From contig CAJWQX010000044.1 of the NCBI GenBank assembly GCA_913045265.1, positions 1 to 24,385 on the forward strand: 24,385 nucleotides of DNA, written 5' to 3'. The notes under the pieces were generated by a model. It was not told the origin of the DNA and did no database searches. It saw only the letters and a list, made by a program, of their open reading frames with translations. This DNA comes from UBA11889 sp002313255 (GTDB lineage Bacteria; Pseudomonadota; Gammaproteobacteria; Pseudomonadales; Azotimanducaceae). Of the stretch, positions 7,290 to 15,223 are shown piece by piece. A program made the position numbers and the translations under genes. Numbering within the stretch: the first letter of the stretch is position 1; each line of letters starts with the position of its first letter.

Positions 7290-8501
7290 ATGGATATTCA
7301 ACCGGACGCCGCAGGGTTTGACGGTGATCGCTTAGCGCAGATTAGCCATCATCTTGACCGCAATTACATAGCATCAGGAAAACTCGCCGGTTGTCAGGTC
7401 CTGGTCGCGCGGCATGGCCATCCAGCGTACTTCCAATCTCTCGGGGACGCAGACCGAGAGCGCCAGATTCCAGTCGCCGATGACACAATTTTCCGTATCT
7501 ACTCAATGAGTAAACCGATCACCTCGGTTGCGCTCATGCAGCTTTATGAAAAGGGCTATTTTCAACTCAACGATCCCGTGCACCGGGTCATCCCCGAATG
7601 GAAGGATTTGTCCGTCTGGGTATCTGGAAACGAGGCGCCCTTTGAAACCCGGCCTGCGAGTCGACCTATGACATTTCGCGATCTACTGAGCCACTCGGGT
7701 GGGCTCACCTACGGTGGCGGACAACACCCCATCGAAAAGGCCTATGCCGCAGTCGGTATGCGCAACGAAGAGGGTGAAACGCTCGAGAGCTTCATCCACA
7801 AGCTTGGCCGAGTCCCGTTACGTTATTCACCTGGTGAAGCTTGGCTTTATTCCTATTCCACCGACGTTTGCGGTTATCTTGTCCAGGCGATTTCCGGCAC
7901 GTCCTTCGATCAATATTTGCAAACCGAAATATTTGATCCGCTAGGCATGACGGATACAGGCTTCACCGTCCCTGCTGAAGATACAACCCGATTCGCGGCA
8001 AACTATGCCCGGCGCGCTGACAAATCTCTCGCATTGATCGACGACCCGATGTCGAGCGCCTACCTCCAGCCGAAGACATTTTTTTCTGGCGGGGGTGGTT
8101 TGGTTGGTACTTCCTACGATTACTGGCGTTTTTGTGAAATGCTTCGTCGCGGCGGCGAACTCGATGGGACCCGAATATTGGGACCGCGAACCATTGACCT
8201 CATGCGTACGAATCATTTGCCAGAAGGTGGCGATTTATCGAGTCTCGCCTTGGGCGCATTCTCGGAGACGGCGTACGACGGCATTGGGTTTGGACTCGGT
8301 TTCGCCACGACCCTGGACTCGGTGGATGCCGGCCAATTTGGCGCAGGAGACTATTTTTGGGGCGGAGCAGCATCCACCATTTTTTGGGTTGATCCCCATG
8401 AGGATTTGGTCGTGATTTTTATGACCCAGCTCATGCCGTCGAATACCTTTAATTTTCGGGGTCAGCTCAAGAACTTGGTGTATTCGGCCATCGTCGACTG
8501 A
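7290..8501 (+). CDS. Serine hydrolase, class C beta-lactamase / EstB (family VIII esterase) type
   Basis: A 403-residue beta-lactamase-fold hydrolase. The nucleophile motif S-x-x-K is S72-M-S-K75 in FRIYSMSKPITS. The Tyr motif is Y187-S-Y in WLYSYSTDVCGYLV. The C-terminal KTG-like position reads FWGGAASTIFWVDP (about 351-364), as in EstB-like carboxylesterases rather than true AmpC. DLLSHSGGLTYG (131-142) is a family hallmark. The start has no hydrophobic signal segment, so the enzyme is probably cytoplasmic, unlike periplasmic AmpC. The SD GAGG lies just upstream of the ATG. The stop overlaps the SelO start as TGATG, so the two are translationally coupled. The likely role is ester, lactone or amide hydrolysis; a beta-lactam substrate is unlikely. 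Confidence 0.93.
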   Translation: MDIQPDAAGFDGDRLAQISHHLDRNYIASGKLAGCQVLVARHGHPAYFQSLGDADRERQIPVADDTIFRIYSMSKPITSVALMQLYEKGYFQLNDPVHRVIPEWKDLSVWVSGNEAPFETRPASRPMTFRDLLSHSGGLTYGGGQHPIEKAYAAVGMRNEEGETLESFIHKLGRVPLRYSPGEAWLYSYSTDVCGYLVQAISGTSFDQYLQTEIFDPLGMTDTGFTVPAEDTTRFAANYARRADKSLALIDDPMSSAYLQPKTFFSGGGGLVGTSYDYWRFCEMLRRGGELDGTRILGPRTIDLMRTNHLPEGGDLSSLALGAFSETAYDGIGFGLGFATTLDSVDAGQFGAGDYFWGGAASTIFWVDPHEDLVVIFMTQLMPSNTFNFRGQLKNLVYSAIVD

Positions 8502-10078
8502 TGCAGACGCAACTCCAATTCGACAACCGTTTTCTCGAAGAATTACCAGGCGACTCGGAGCCGGACAACTTCGTCCGTGAGGTTCGTGGCGCATGTTATT
8601 CCCGAGTCCGACCAACGCCCGTCCGTAGTCCAACAATGGTCGCGTTTTCCCCGGAAACCGCCAACCTCCTCGGTATCGAAGCGACCGACTGCACTTCGGA
8701 CACTTTTCTCCAAGTGTTAGCCGGGAACAAACTCCTCCCTGGGATGGACCCATTCTCAATGTGTTACGGGGGGCACCAATTCGGGAATTGGGCCGGTCAA
8801 CTTGGCGACGGGCGTGCCATCAACCTTGGTGATGTCGTGACCAGCGACCGCGCACGGTATGCCATGCAATTGAAGGGTGCGGGACCGACTCCTTACTCTA
8901 GAACCGCTGACGGTCTCGCCGTGCTTCGTTCGTCTGTCCGAGAATTCTTGTGCAGCGAGGCCATGCATCATTTGGGGGTTCCGACAACTCGTGCATTGTC
9001 TCTGACGTTAACCGGGGAAGAAGTCGTCCGCGACATCCTTTACGACGGGCATCCTAAAGCGGAGCCGGGCGCGATCGTGTGCCGAGTCGCGCCCACCTTT
9101 TTACGGTTCGGCAATTTCGAACTGTTGGCCTCGCGGCGAGAATCCGAACTGCTACGAGATTTAGCTGACTACACCATTAAGACCCATTTCCCCGAGTCCG
9201 GCCCACCCGGCAAACCAAGCACTTACATCGATTGGTTTCGAACCGTTGTCCAATTGACGGCAACAATGGTCGTGCAGTGGATGCGGGTCGGTTTCGTACA
9301 CGGGGTAATGAATACGGACAACATGTCGATCTTGGGGTTAACGATCGACTACGGTCCCTACGGATGGCTTGAAAATTACGACCCCAATTGGACACCTAAC
9401 ACCACCGACGCAGCGGGACGTCGTTACCGCTTTGGACAACAGCCAGCCATCGCGCAATGGAATTTATTGCAGTTCGCCAACGCCATTTACCCTCTCATCG
9501 GAGAAGCCAAACCGCTCGAAAACGCGTTGTCCGAATTTGCCTCGCTTTATGAGTCAGAGTCCCAGCAGATGATGGCGAACAAATTGGGATTGCTAGAGTT
9601 TAGACCGCGAGATAAGGAATTATTGGATGGGTTGGAAAACGTCCTCTCCCTAGCCGAGACGGACATGACGCTCTTTTACCGGGGCCTGGCGGAAGCGACC
9701 GAGGAGATGACGCCAACCGCGCGTTTTAACTGCCTACACGACGCTTTTTACACTGAGTCCGAGTTGACGGACCCCGTCACCAACGAAATTTCCCGATGGC
9801 TCGGCGATTATCTGCAACGCGTATCCACAGACGACGTCTCAGACCAACAACGGCGCGATCGCATGAATCAAGTCAATCCGCTCTACGTACTCCGAAATTA
9901 CAGGGCGCAATTAGCAATCGACGCAGCCGGAAAAGGCGACTTCTCGGCAGTCAACGAGCTACTCGATGTGTTGCGCAACCCATATACCGAACAACCCCAC
10001 CGAGACGAATACGCGGCCAAACGCCCCGAGTGGGCGCGCCACCGTGTAGGCTGTTCGATGCTTTCGTGTAGCTCGTAA
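8501..10078 (+). CDS. selO: Protein adenylyltransferase SelO (YdiU family)
   Basis: A 525-residue pseudokinase-fold enzyme that transfers AMP to protein hydroxyls, known to target redox proteins. Hallmarks are YGGHQFGNWAGQLGDGRA (89-106), the ATP-contacting Lys at K125 in AMQLKGAGPTPYSR, HGVMNTDNM with N274, and the metal-binding D283 in TIDYGPYGW. The nine-residue spacing N274-D283 equals that of the Pseudomonas enzyme (N244, D253). The C-terminus GCSMLSCSS keeps the conserved Cys tail, which is Cys/Sec in SelO and thought to regulate the enzyme by a disulfide. The ATG overlaps the preceding TGA by one base, and the gene's own TAA overlaps the next ATG by one base (TAATG). Identification is secure. 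Confidence 0.97.
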   Translation: MQTQLQFDNRFLEELPGDSEPDNFVREVRGACYSRVRPTPVRSPTMVAFSPETANLLGIEATDCTSDTFLQVLAGNKLLPGMDPFSMCYGGHQFGNWAGQLGDGRAINLGDVVTSDRARYAMQLKGAGPTPYSRTADGLAVLRSSVREFLCSEAMHHLGVPTTRALSLTLTGEEVVRDILYDGHPKAEPGAIVCRVAPTFLRFGNFELLASRRESELLRDLADYTIKTHFPESGPPGKPSTYIDWFRTVVQLTATMVVQWMRVGFVHGVMNTDNMSILGLTIDYGPYGWLENYDPNWTPNTTDAAGRRYRFGQQPAIAQWNLLQFANAIYPLIGEAKPLENALSEFASLYESESQQMMANKLGLLEFRPRDKELLDGLENVLSLAETDMTLFYRGLAEATEEMTPTARFNCLHDAFYTESELTDPVTNEISRWLGDYLQRVSTDDVSDQQRRDRMNQVNPLYVLRNYRAQLAIDAAGKGDFSAVNELLDVLRNPYTEQPHRDEYAAKRPEWARHRVGCSMLSCSS

Positions 10079-10878
10079 TGAGTATTTCTGACATCTCACT
10101 CCAACGGATCGCAGCGCCTTTAGGCGCTACCGTTGATGGGCTCGACGTACGAAGCATGGACGACGAAACATGGCTTGCGATCGATCAGTTGTTCTGCCAA
10201 CACAAAGTTCTTGTATTTCCAGAACAGCAGCTTACACCTCAAGATCACATGGAATTCGCGCGCCGATGGGGAAAGTTGGTACGGCATCCGTACGCCGGGC
10301 TCGATGAATACCCGGAAATCATTGAACTGATCAATGTCGGAAAAAAAAGAGACATCAATCAACATTGGCATTCCGACATGACCTACAACGAGGCACCGCC
10401 CAAACTCACCATGCTGTACGCACTTGAAACACCCAAAATCGGTGGGGATACGGCCTTTGCCAACCAGGAATTAGCGTACCAAAGCTTGTCAGACGGCGTC
10501 CGAAAGACCATCGACACGCTCACGGCAATCCATTCTGCAGTGGGACTCGCACGTACATATAAAGAAACCATCGAGAACGCACCAGAAGCACAACACCCGG
10601 TAGTGCGAACGCACGATCAGACCGGAAATCGGTCCTTGTACGTCTGCCGAGCGTTTACGCGTCAGTTTTGCGGATGGAATCCCGATGAAAGTCAGGCGCT
10701 ACTCGATTTCCTCTTTGATCACTCGTGCCGTCCCGAATTCCAAGCTCGGCACGTTTGGTCAAAGAACGATCTCATTATGTGGGATAACCGCAGCGTCATG
10801 CATTTCGCGGTCCATGACCATGACGATGAACCCCGCTGCATTCACCGCTTACAAGTGGAAGGGGAAATTCCGCAATAA
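10078..10878 (+). CDS. TauD/TfdA-family Fe(II)/2-oxoglutarate dioxygenase
   Basis: A 266-residue dioxygenase. Iron ligands are H98-S-D100 in QHWHSDMTYN and H242 in SVMHFAVHDH; the 2-oxoglutarate-binding Arg is R253 or R257 in EPRCIHRLQV. Family segments VLVFPEQQLT (44-53), FARRWGKL (60-67) and WDNRSVMH (235-242) are present. Members hydroxylate sulfonates, phenoxyacetates, carnitine precursors and other small acids; the exact substrate is not visible. It is the last gene of the hydrolase-SelO-dioxygenase operon, coupled by TAATG, and converges on hisG with a 21-base gap. All catalytic residues are intact. Confidence 0.93.
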   Translation: MSISDISLQRIAAPLGATVDGLDVRSMDDETWLAIDQLFCQHKVLVFPEQQLTPQDHMEFARRWGKLVRHPYAGLDEYPEIIELINVGKKRDINQHWHSDMTYNEAPPKLTMLYALETPKIGGDTAFANQELAYQSLSDGVRKTIDTLTAIHSAVGLARTYKETIENAPEAQHPVVRTHDQTGNRSLYVCRAFTRQFCGWNPDESQALLDFLFDHSCRPEFQARHVWSKNDLIMWDNRSVMHFAVHDHDDEPRCIHRLQVEGEIPQ

Positions 10879-10899
10879 CAGGATCAAAGGCGCTCGCTC

Positions 10900-11781
10900 T
10901 CAGTCAATAATCTTGTTGATCGCGTACTCGACAATGCCCCGTGCACCGGCTGTCTTCAGCTTAGGCACAATCAATCGAACAACGGCTTCCTCAACAATCG
11001 AATTCACGTCCACCCATTCCTCATCGGCAAGCGCCGAAACCGTGGGTGTTTGAAGCGCCGGGAGCACACCTACGACCGCCTCGAGATCTGCCCGCCGAAC
11101 ATTCATCATCAAACCAACCTTTCCTTCCGCCGCCAGACACGCTTTCAGCATGAGTTCGAGATTGGCCACCTTTTCGCGTTTCCACGCGTCAGCCGCGGCG
11201 GTACGGTTCATGATCAAACGCGGCGTGCTGGTAAGAACTTCATCCACGATACGTAGATTGTTCGCACGAAGAGAGCTTCCTGTTTCAGTGACTTCGACTA
11301 TCGCGTCCGCGAGTCGCGGGGGTTTTACTTCGGTGGCTCCCCATGAAAATTCGATATCAGCGGTTACCCCATGATCTGCTAGATACGCGCGGGTGAGATT
11401 CACCACCTCTGTCGCGATCCGTTTTCCCTGCAGATCGGCGACGGCCGTGACCGCCGAGTCTTCCGGTACACAGAGCACCCACCGTGTTGGTTGACGACTC
11501 ACTTTCGAATAAACGAGCTCGCACACTTCTTCGACATCGGAATCTGTCTCGACCACCCAATCGTGTCCAGTAATCCCAGCATCCAAGACACCTTGTTCGA
11601 CGTAACGGGCCATCTCCTGCGCGCGCACGAGCAAGCAGTCGATTTCTGGATCATTAATAGTCGGGTAGTACGATCGGCTGGAAAACGTAATCTCGTACCC
11701 AGCACGCCGAAACAGTTCCGCTGTCGGTTCTTGCAAACTGCCCGAAGGAACTCCTAGTTTAAGTACGTTCGCCATGCTCAC
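10900..11781 (-). CDS. hisG: ATP phosphoribosyltransferase, long form
   Basis: Catalyses the first step of histidine synthesis, joining ATP and PRPP. At 293 residues it is the long, HisZ-independent form: LKLGVPSGSLQEPT at the start, GITGHDWVVE (about 69-78), the LADAIVEVTETGSSLRANNLRIVDEV PRPP-binding region (about 156-181), and a C-terminal ACT-like regulatory domain for histidine feedback (about 212-293). The start is GTG at 11781, overlapping the hisI TGA as GTGA, with AAGAGG seven bases upstream; an ATG two codons later is possible. It is paired only with hisI here; other his genes are not in the window. Confidence 0.96.
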   Translation of the reverse strand: MSMANVLKLGVPSGSLQEPTAELFRRAGYEITFSSRSYYPTINDPEIDCLLVRAQEMARYVEQGVLDAGITGHDWVVETDSDVEEVCELVYSKVSRQPTRWVLCVPEDSAVTAVADLQGKRIATEVVNLTRAYLADHGVTADIEFSWGATEVKPPRLADAIVEVTETGSSLRANNLRIVDEVLTSTPRLIMNRTAAADAWKREKVANLELMLKACLAAEGKVGLMMNVRRADLEAVVGVLPALQTPTVSALADEEWVDVNSIVEEAVVRLIVPKLKTAGARGIVEYAINKIID

Positions 11782-12155
11782 CCATAGACCTCTTCAGGAT
11801 CAAAAACTCGATCAGCAATTACCGTAGCATCCCCAGTCTCGGGATTGATCTCACGAAAAAAACAACTCTCGTATCCCTCGTGGCACGCTGCTCCACCAAT
11901 TTGATCGACCTTTATTAAAATCGTGTCGGCATCGCAGTCGTAAAAAATCTGTCTTAGCTCCTGAACATGACCACTTTCCTCGCCTTTTCGCCACAACCTG
12001 TTTCTGCTTCGGCTGAAGTAACAAACCCTCCCCGTTTTCAGCGTCTCGACATACGCATCCTCGTTCATATAGGCCAACATAAGCACAACGCCGCTACCAG
12101 CCTCTTGGGCGATCACGGGAATTAATGGTGTCGTTGCGAAGTCAGGTCCGCTCAT
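11778..12155 (-). CDS. hisI: Phosphoribosyl-AMP cyclohydrolase
   Basis: Opens the adenine ring of phosphoribosyl-AMP in histidine synthesis. In 125 residues it shows LMLAYMNEDAYVETLKTG, FSRSRNRLWRKGEESGH, the metal-binding DCDAD, and GGAACHEGYESCFFREI with zinc-ligand cysteines and His. It is the monofunctional form with no HisE domain fused. I chose the ATG at 12155, where family similarity begins; a TTG at 12173 and a GTG at 12170 are in frame upstream, and no strong SD decides between them. It overlaps hisG by 4 nt. The GGT gene lies 86 bases upstream on the same strand and may share its transcript. Confidence 0.95.
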   Translation of the reverse strand: MSGPDFATTPLIPVIAQEAGSGVVLMLAYMNEDAYVETLKTGRVCYFSRSRNRLWRKGEESGHVQELRQIFYDCDADTILIKVDQIGGAACHEGYESCFFREINPETGDATVIADRVFDPEEVYG

Positions 12156-12241
12156 GACGTCAATGCCCACCAAATTTTAGGTGGCGCATCCTATATGGAA
12201 GTCGCCTCAGGTGGTAGCGCCAACTTCATGTGGATCATCCG

Positions 12242-13885
12242 TTAGCGGACATCAAATCGACTCCCCAGTCGTGCCATACCGCCCGATACAGCGATCGGGG
12301 TTCCATCTGCACGCCAGCAGGAAGCTCCGGTCATCGCATTCCCGTCAAAAACGATCATCCCCATCCCGCCTCCAATTACACGGACTTCTTTCAATTTGTG
12401 GCCACGCCGCCCGATATCACCCAACGTGCTTTGATTGAAACCCTGTTCCACCTCGAGATCTTGACCTTGCGTCCAAATCCTCGGGGCTTCGACCGCCGTC
12501 TGGGGATCCATACCGTGATCAATCATGTTGATCACGGCCTGCAACGCCGACGGAAAGATCCGCGTGGCTCCGGGTAAGCCCAGCGCAAACCAAGGTTGGC
12601 CACCGCGCATAACGATCAGCGGCGACATGCTACTGGTCATTCGTTTTCCCGGCGCAATCGAATTTGCAAACCCTGGATGTGGATCAAAAATATTCATGGT
12701 GTTGTTGAGCAACATACCTGTTCCCGGAACAGTCAGTTTCGATCCGAACGGAGCATGAATTGTCTGTGTGGTTGCGATCACGTTGCCATCGGCGTCTGCC
12801 GCCGTCACATGGGTGGTGTGTGGCGACTCGCTGCCCGCCGCGTCCGGCACAATTCGCGCTTGACGCATGTCGATCTCTCGTCGGCGTTTGTCGGCGTACT
12901 CTGTTGACGTCAGCATGGCAACCGGTACGTCAACAAAGGCTGGATCGCCCGTATATTGCTTGCGATCTTCAAACCCAAGCTTGAGCGTTTCGGCAATCAC
13001 GTGGATGGAATCCGCTGATCCGAATTCCATCGAACCCAAATCGAACCCTTCGAGCACGTTGAGCATCTCGATCACTTGAATCCCACCCGCGGAAGGTGGT
13101 GGTGGTCCTATAACTTTGTACCCACGGTAGCTACCTGAAACCACCGCATCCTCGACGGTTTGATAATTTTGTAGATCGGCGATGGTCATGATCCCACCGA
13201 TCCGTTGGAGATAATCGACCGCAGAAACCCCAAGTTCGCCTTGGTATAGAAAATTCGGACCGAACTTCGCAATACTCTTTAACGTCTCCGCATACTCCGC
13301 CTGGACCACCAAGTCGCCTTTCCTAATCGGCTTTCCGCCCGGAACGTATATTTTCGACGTCTCTGGAAACCTCGACATCGACGACGCGACCGCGCTCACG
13401 ATACCGCTCAAATACGCGGTCGCCCGAAAACCCTGCGTTGCAAATCGTATCGCTGGTTGCAATACGTCCTCGAGTGAGAGCCGACCGCACTGGTCAAGGG
13501 TCTTGCACCATCCTGCTAAAGACCCAGGCACGCCCACCGCAAGCGGTCCAATATCGTTTTCGTCATCCACCGTTTTCTGATAGTCAGGCCACGTATCGGC
13601 TACGGTTCGGTACATGTCCGGCGTCGCTGCCGCGGGTGCTATCGCATAATTATTTATGAACCAATGACTCCCATCCTCCCGGCGGACGTTGGCCATCCCG
13701 GCCCCGAATATGCCTACCATCATCGGCTCCACCACGGTGAGCGCGAATAACGCGGCAATCGCCGCATCAATCGCATTACCTCCCCCAGCCAGCATCTCCG
13801 CACCGGCTGCCGATCCAAGGGGATGATTCGTAACGATGACGCCGCGTGATCCCGTCGCCGGATGTTTCTCCAAATCAATATTCAC
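12242..13885 (-). CDS. Gamma-glutamyltransferase / glutathione hydrolase family (Ntn hydrolase)
   Basis: About 547 residues from a GTG at 13885 that has GGAG six bases upstream and starts at VNIDLEKHP; the frame is open further 5' but that part runs into the divergent aminotransferase gene. GGTs self-cleave before a catalytic Thr and hydrolyse or transfer gamma-glutamyl groups. The Thr is T357 in HTTHVTAADADGN, giving subunits of about 356 and 191 residues. SSMSP follows in the small subunit as in E. coli GGT. The oxyanion-loop GG of E. coli (GSPGGSR) reads LPGATR here, a Gly-to-Ala change. No signal peptide is visible, unlike periplasmic GGT, so it may be a cytosolic paralogue with another gamma-glutamyl substrate. 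Confidence 0.9.
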   Translation of the reverse strand: MNIDLEKHPATGSRGVIVTNHPLGSAAGAEMLAGGGNAIDAAIAALFALTVVEPMMVGIFGAGMANVRREDGSHWFINNYAIAPAAATPDMYRTVADTWPDYQKTVDDENDIGPLAVGVPGSLAGWCKTLDQCGRLSLEDVLQPAIRFATQGFRATAYLSGIVSAVASSMSRFPETSKIYVPGGKPIRKGDLVVQAEYAETLKSIAKFGPNFLYQGELGVSAVDYLQRIGGIMTIADLQNYQTVEDAVVSGSYRGYKVIGPPPPSAGGIQVIEMLNVLEGFDLGSMEFGSADSIHVIAETLKLGFEDRKQYTGDPAFVDVPVAMLTSTEYADKRRREIDMRQARIVPDAAGSESPHTTHVTAADADGNVIATTQTIHAPFGSKLTVPGTGMLLNNTMNIFDPHPGFANSIAPGKRMTSSMSPLIVMRGGQPWFALGLPGATRIFPSALQAVINMIDHGMDPQTAVEAPRIWTQGQDLEVEQGFNQSTLGDIGRRGHKLKEVRVIGGGMGMIVFDGNAMTGASCWRADGTPIAVSGGMARLGSRFDVR

Positions 13886-14036
13886 GATGTCTCCGCCGTT
13901 ACCCACCCCACCCATCATCCGTGGATCGCCGCGCGTGCTCAACCACCCAATATGCTTAACAATTAGGACGACGGATTTCGTTATGATTTCCACGATCCGG
14001 AATGGATCACGACGTGAGCAGCACACAGGGAGCACG
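13886..14036. promoter_or_regulatory. Divergent promoter region of aminotransferase and GGT genes
   Basis: A 151-base divergent gap. TATGAT (13982-13987) is a good -10 match on the plus strand, but the -35 at 17-base spacing is only ACAATT. Just downstream GATCC (13994-13998) and GGATC (14004-14008) form a small inverted repeat that could be an operator. AGGGAG (about 14027-14032) is the aminotransferase ribosome-binding site. Confidence 0.35.
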
Positions 14037-15209
14037 ATGCGCCTTTCAGAAAAGATGAACCGATTAGGTACCGAGACCTCCTTCGAGGTGCTCGCCCGAG
14101 CCGAGGCACTCAAGGCCTCCGGGCGCAACATCATCAACCTCGGCATCGGACAACCGGATTTCAAGACCCCGGACCACATCGTCGATGCAGCCATCAAGGC
14201 GCTCCGCGACGGGCATCACGGCTATACACCCGCACCTGGGATTCCCGAGCTTCGCGAAGCAGTAGCAGCCGACATCGTCAAAAACCGAGGGATCGAAGTA
14301 GACCCGAAGCAGGTCCTCGTGGTGCCAGGAGGGAAGGTTACGATGTTTTTTGCGATTCTCATGTTCGGTGAAGCCGGCGCGGAAATACTCTACCCAAATC
14401 CCGGTTTCCCCATCTACGAATCGGTCATCGAATTTTCCGGAGCTCAAGCGATCCCGATCCCGTTGCTCGAAGATCGTGGCTTCTCCTTCAGCGCCGACAA
14501 CGTCCTGAGCCAAGTTACGCCCCGAACACGGCTGGTGATCCTTAACTCCCCCGCCAACCCAACGGGCGGCGCAGTCCCCAAAGAAGAAATCGACAAACTC
14601 GTTGCCGGTCTCGCCGATTACCCAGAAGTCGCGGTCCTCAGCGACGAGATTTACTCACGCATGTGTTACGACGGTCACGACCATGTCTCGCTGCTACATT
14701 ACCCAGAAATTCGAAATCGGCTCATCCTTCTCGACGGATGGAGTAAAACCTATGCCATGACCGGATGGCGAATGGGTTATTCAGTTTGGCCAGAATCCCT
14801 CATTGAACAAGCAACTCGACTCGCAGTGAACTGTCACTCGTGCGTCAACGCGAGTGCCCAATACGCGGGTCTCGCGGCACTCGAAGGGCCGCAACATAGT
14901 GTGACCGACATGGTCGCGGCGTTTGACCAACGGCGTAAGATCATCGTCGAGCGCCTGAATGAACTCCCGGGATTCCGCTGTCGAATGCCGAGGGGTGCGT
15001 TTTACGCGTTTCCTAACATCGAAGACACCGGAATGGACGCGAAAACGTTACAGAATCGACTGTTGGAAGAGATCGGAGTCGCCACCGTCGCTGGAACCAG
15101 TTTCGGTGCTTTAGGAGAAGGATTCATTCGCTTCTCATACGCGAGTTCTATCGAGAACATCGCCGAGGCCGTCGAGCGTATCGAAGGATTTCTTAACCAA
15201 TCCGTATAA
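14037..15209 (+). CDS. Class I/II PLP-dependent aminotransferase (aspartate aminotransferase-like)
   Basis: A 390-residue fold-type I PLP enzyme. The Schiff-base Lys is K237 in WSKTYAMTGWR, with the phosphate-binding Arg R245. N174 in NSPANPTGG, D203 and Y206 in LSDEIYSR complete the cofactor site, and NLGIGQPDF (34-42) is the substrate-cap motif. A C-terminal Arg in GFIRFSYASS probably binds the substrate carboxylate. I chose the ATG at 14037 with AGGGAG upstream; the frame is open to 13836 but that extension overlaps the GGT gene and has no family similarity. Amino-donor specificity (Asp, Ala, aromatic) is not determinable. It converges on OpdA with 14 bases between stops. Confidence 0.94.
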   Translation: MRLSEKMNRLGTETSFEVLARAEALKASGRNIINLGIGQPDFKTPDHIVDAAIKALRDGHHGYTPAPGIPELREAVAADIVKNRGIEVDPKQVLVVPGGKVTMFFAILMFGEAGAEILYPNPGFPIYESVIEFSGAQAIPIPLLEDRGFSFSADNVLSQVTPRTRLVILNSPANPTGGAVPKEEIDKLVAGLADYPEVAVLSDEIYSRMCYDGHDHVSLLHYPEIRNRLILLDGWSKTYAMTGWRMGYSVWPESLIEQATRLAVNCHSCVNASAQYAGLAALEGPQHSVTDMVAAFDQRRKIIVERLNELPGFRCRMPRGAFYAFPNIEDTGMDAKTLQNRLLEEIGVATVAGTSFGALGEGFIRFSYASSIENIAEAVERIEGFLNQSV

Positions 15210-15223
15210 ACCAGTGGTCCCGT

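Noticed and set aside
7290..8501. Serine hydrolase as an antibiotic-resistance beta-lactamase
   Set aside because: No signal peptide and a WGG-type C-terminal motif instead of KTG; it fits EstB-like esterases better.
8235..8759. 174-residue minus-strand frame across the hydrolase-SelO junction
   Set aside because: Antisense to two well-supported genes and no recognisable domain.
13836..14036. Upstream extension of the aminotransferase frame
   Set aside because: It lies over the GGT 5' end; the ATG at 14037 has a good SD and begins the family similarity.
13886..14197. N-terminal extension of the GGT frame to 14197
   Set aside because: It overlaps the divergent aminotransferase coding region and lacks GGT similarity; the GTG at 13885 has an SD and matches the family start.
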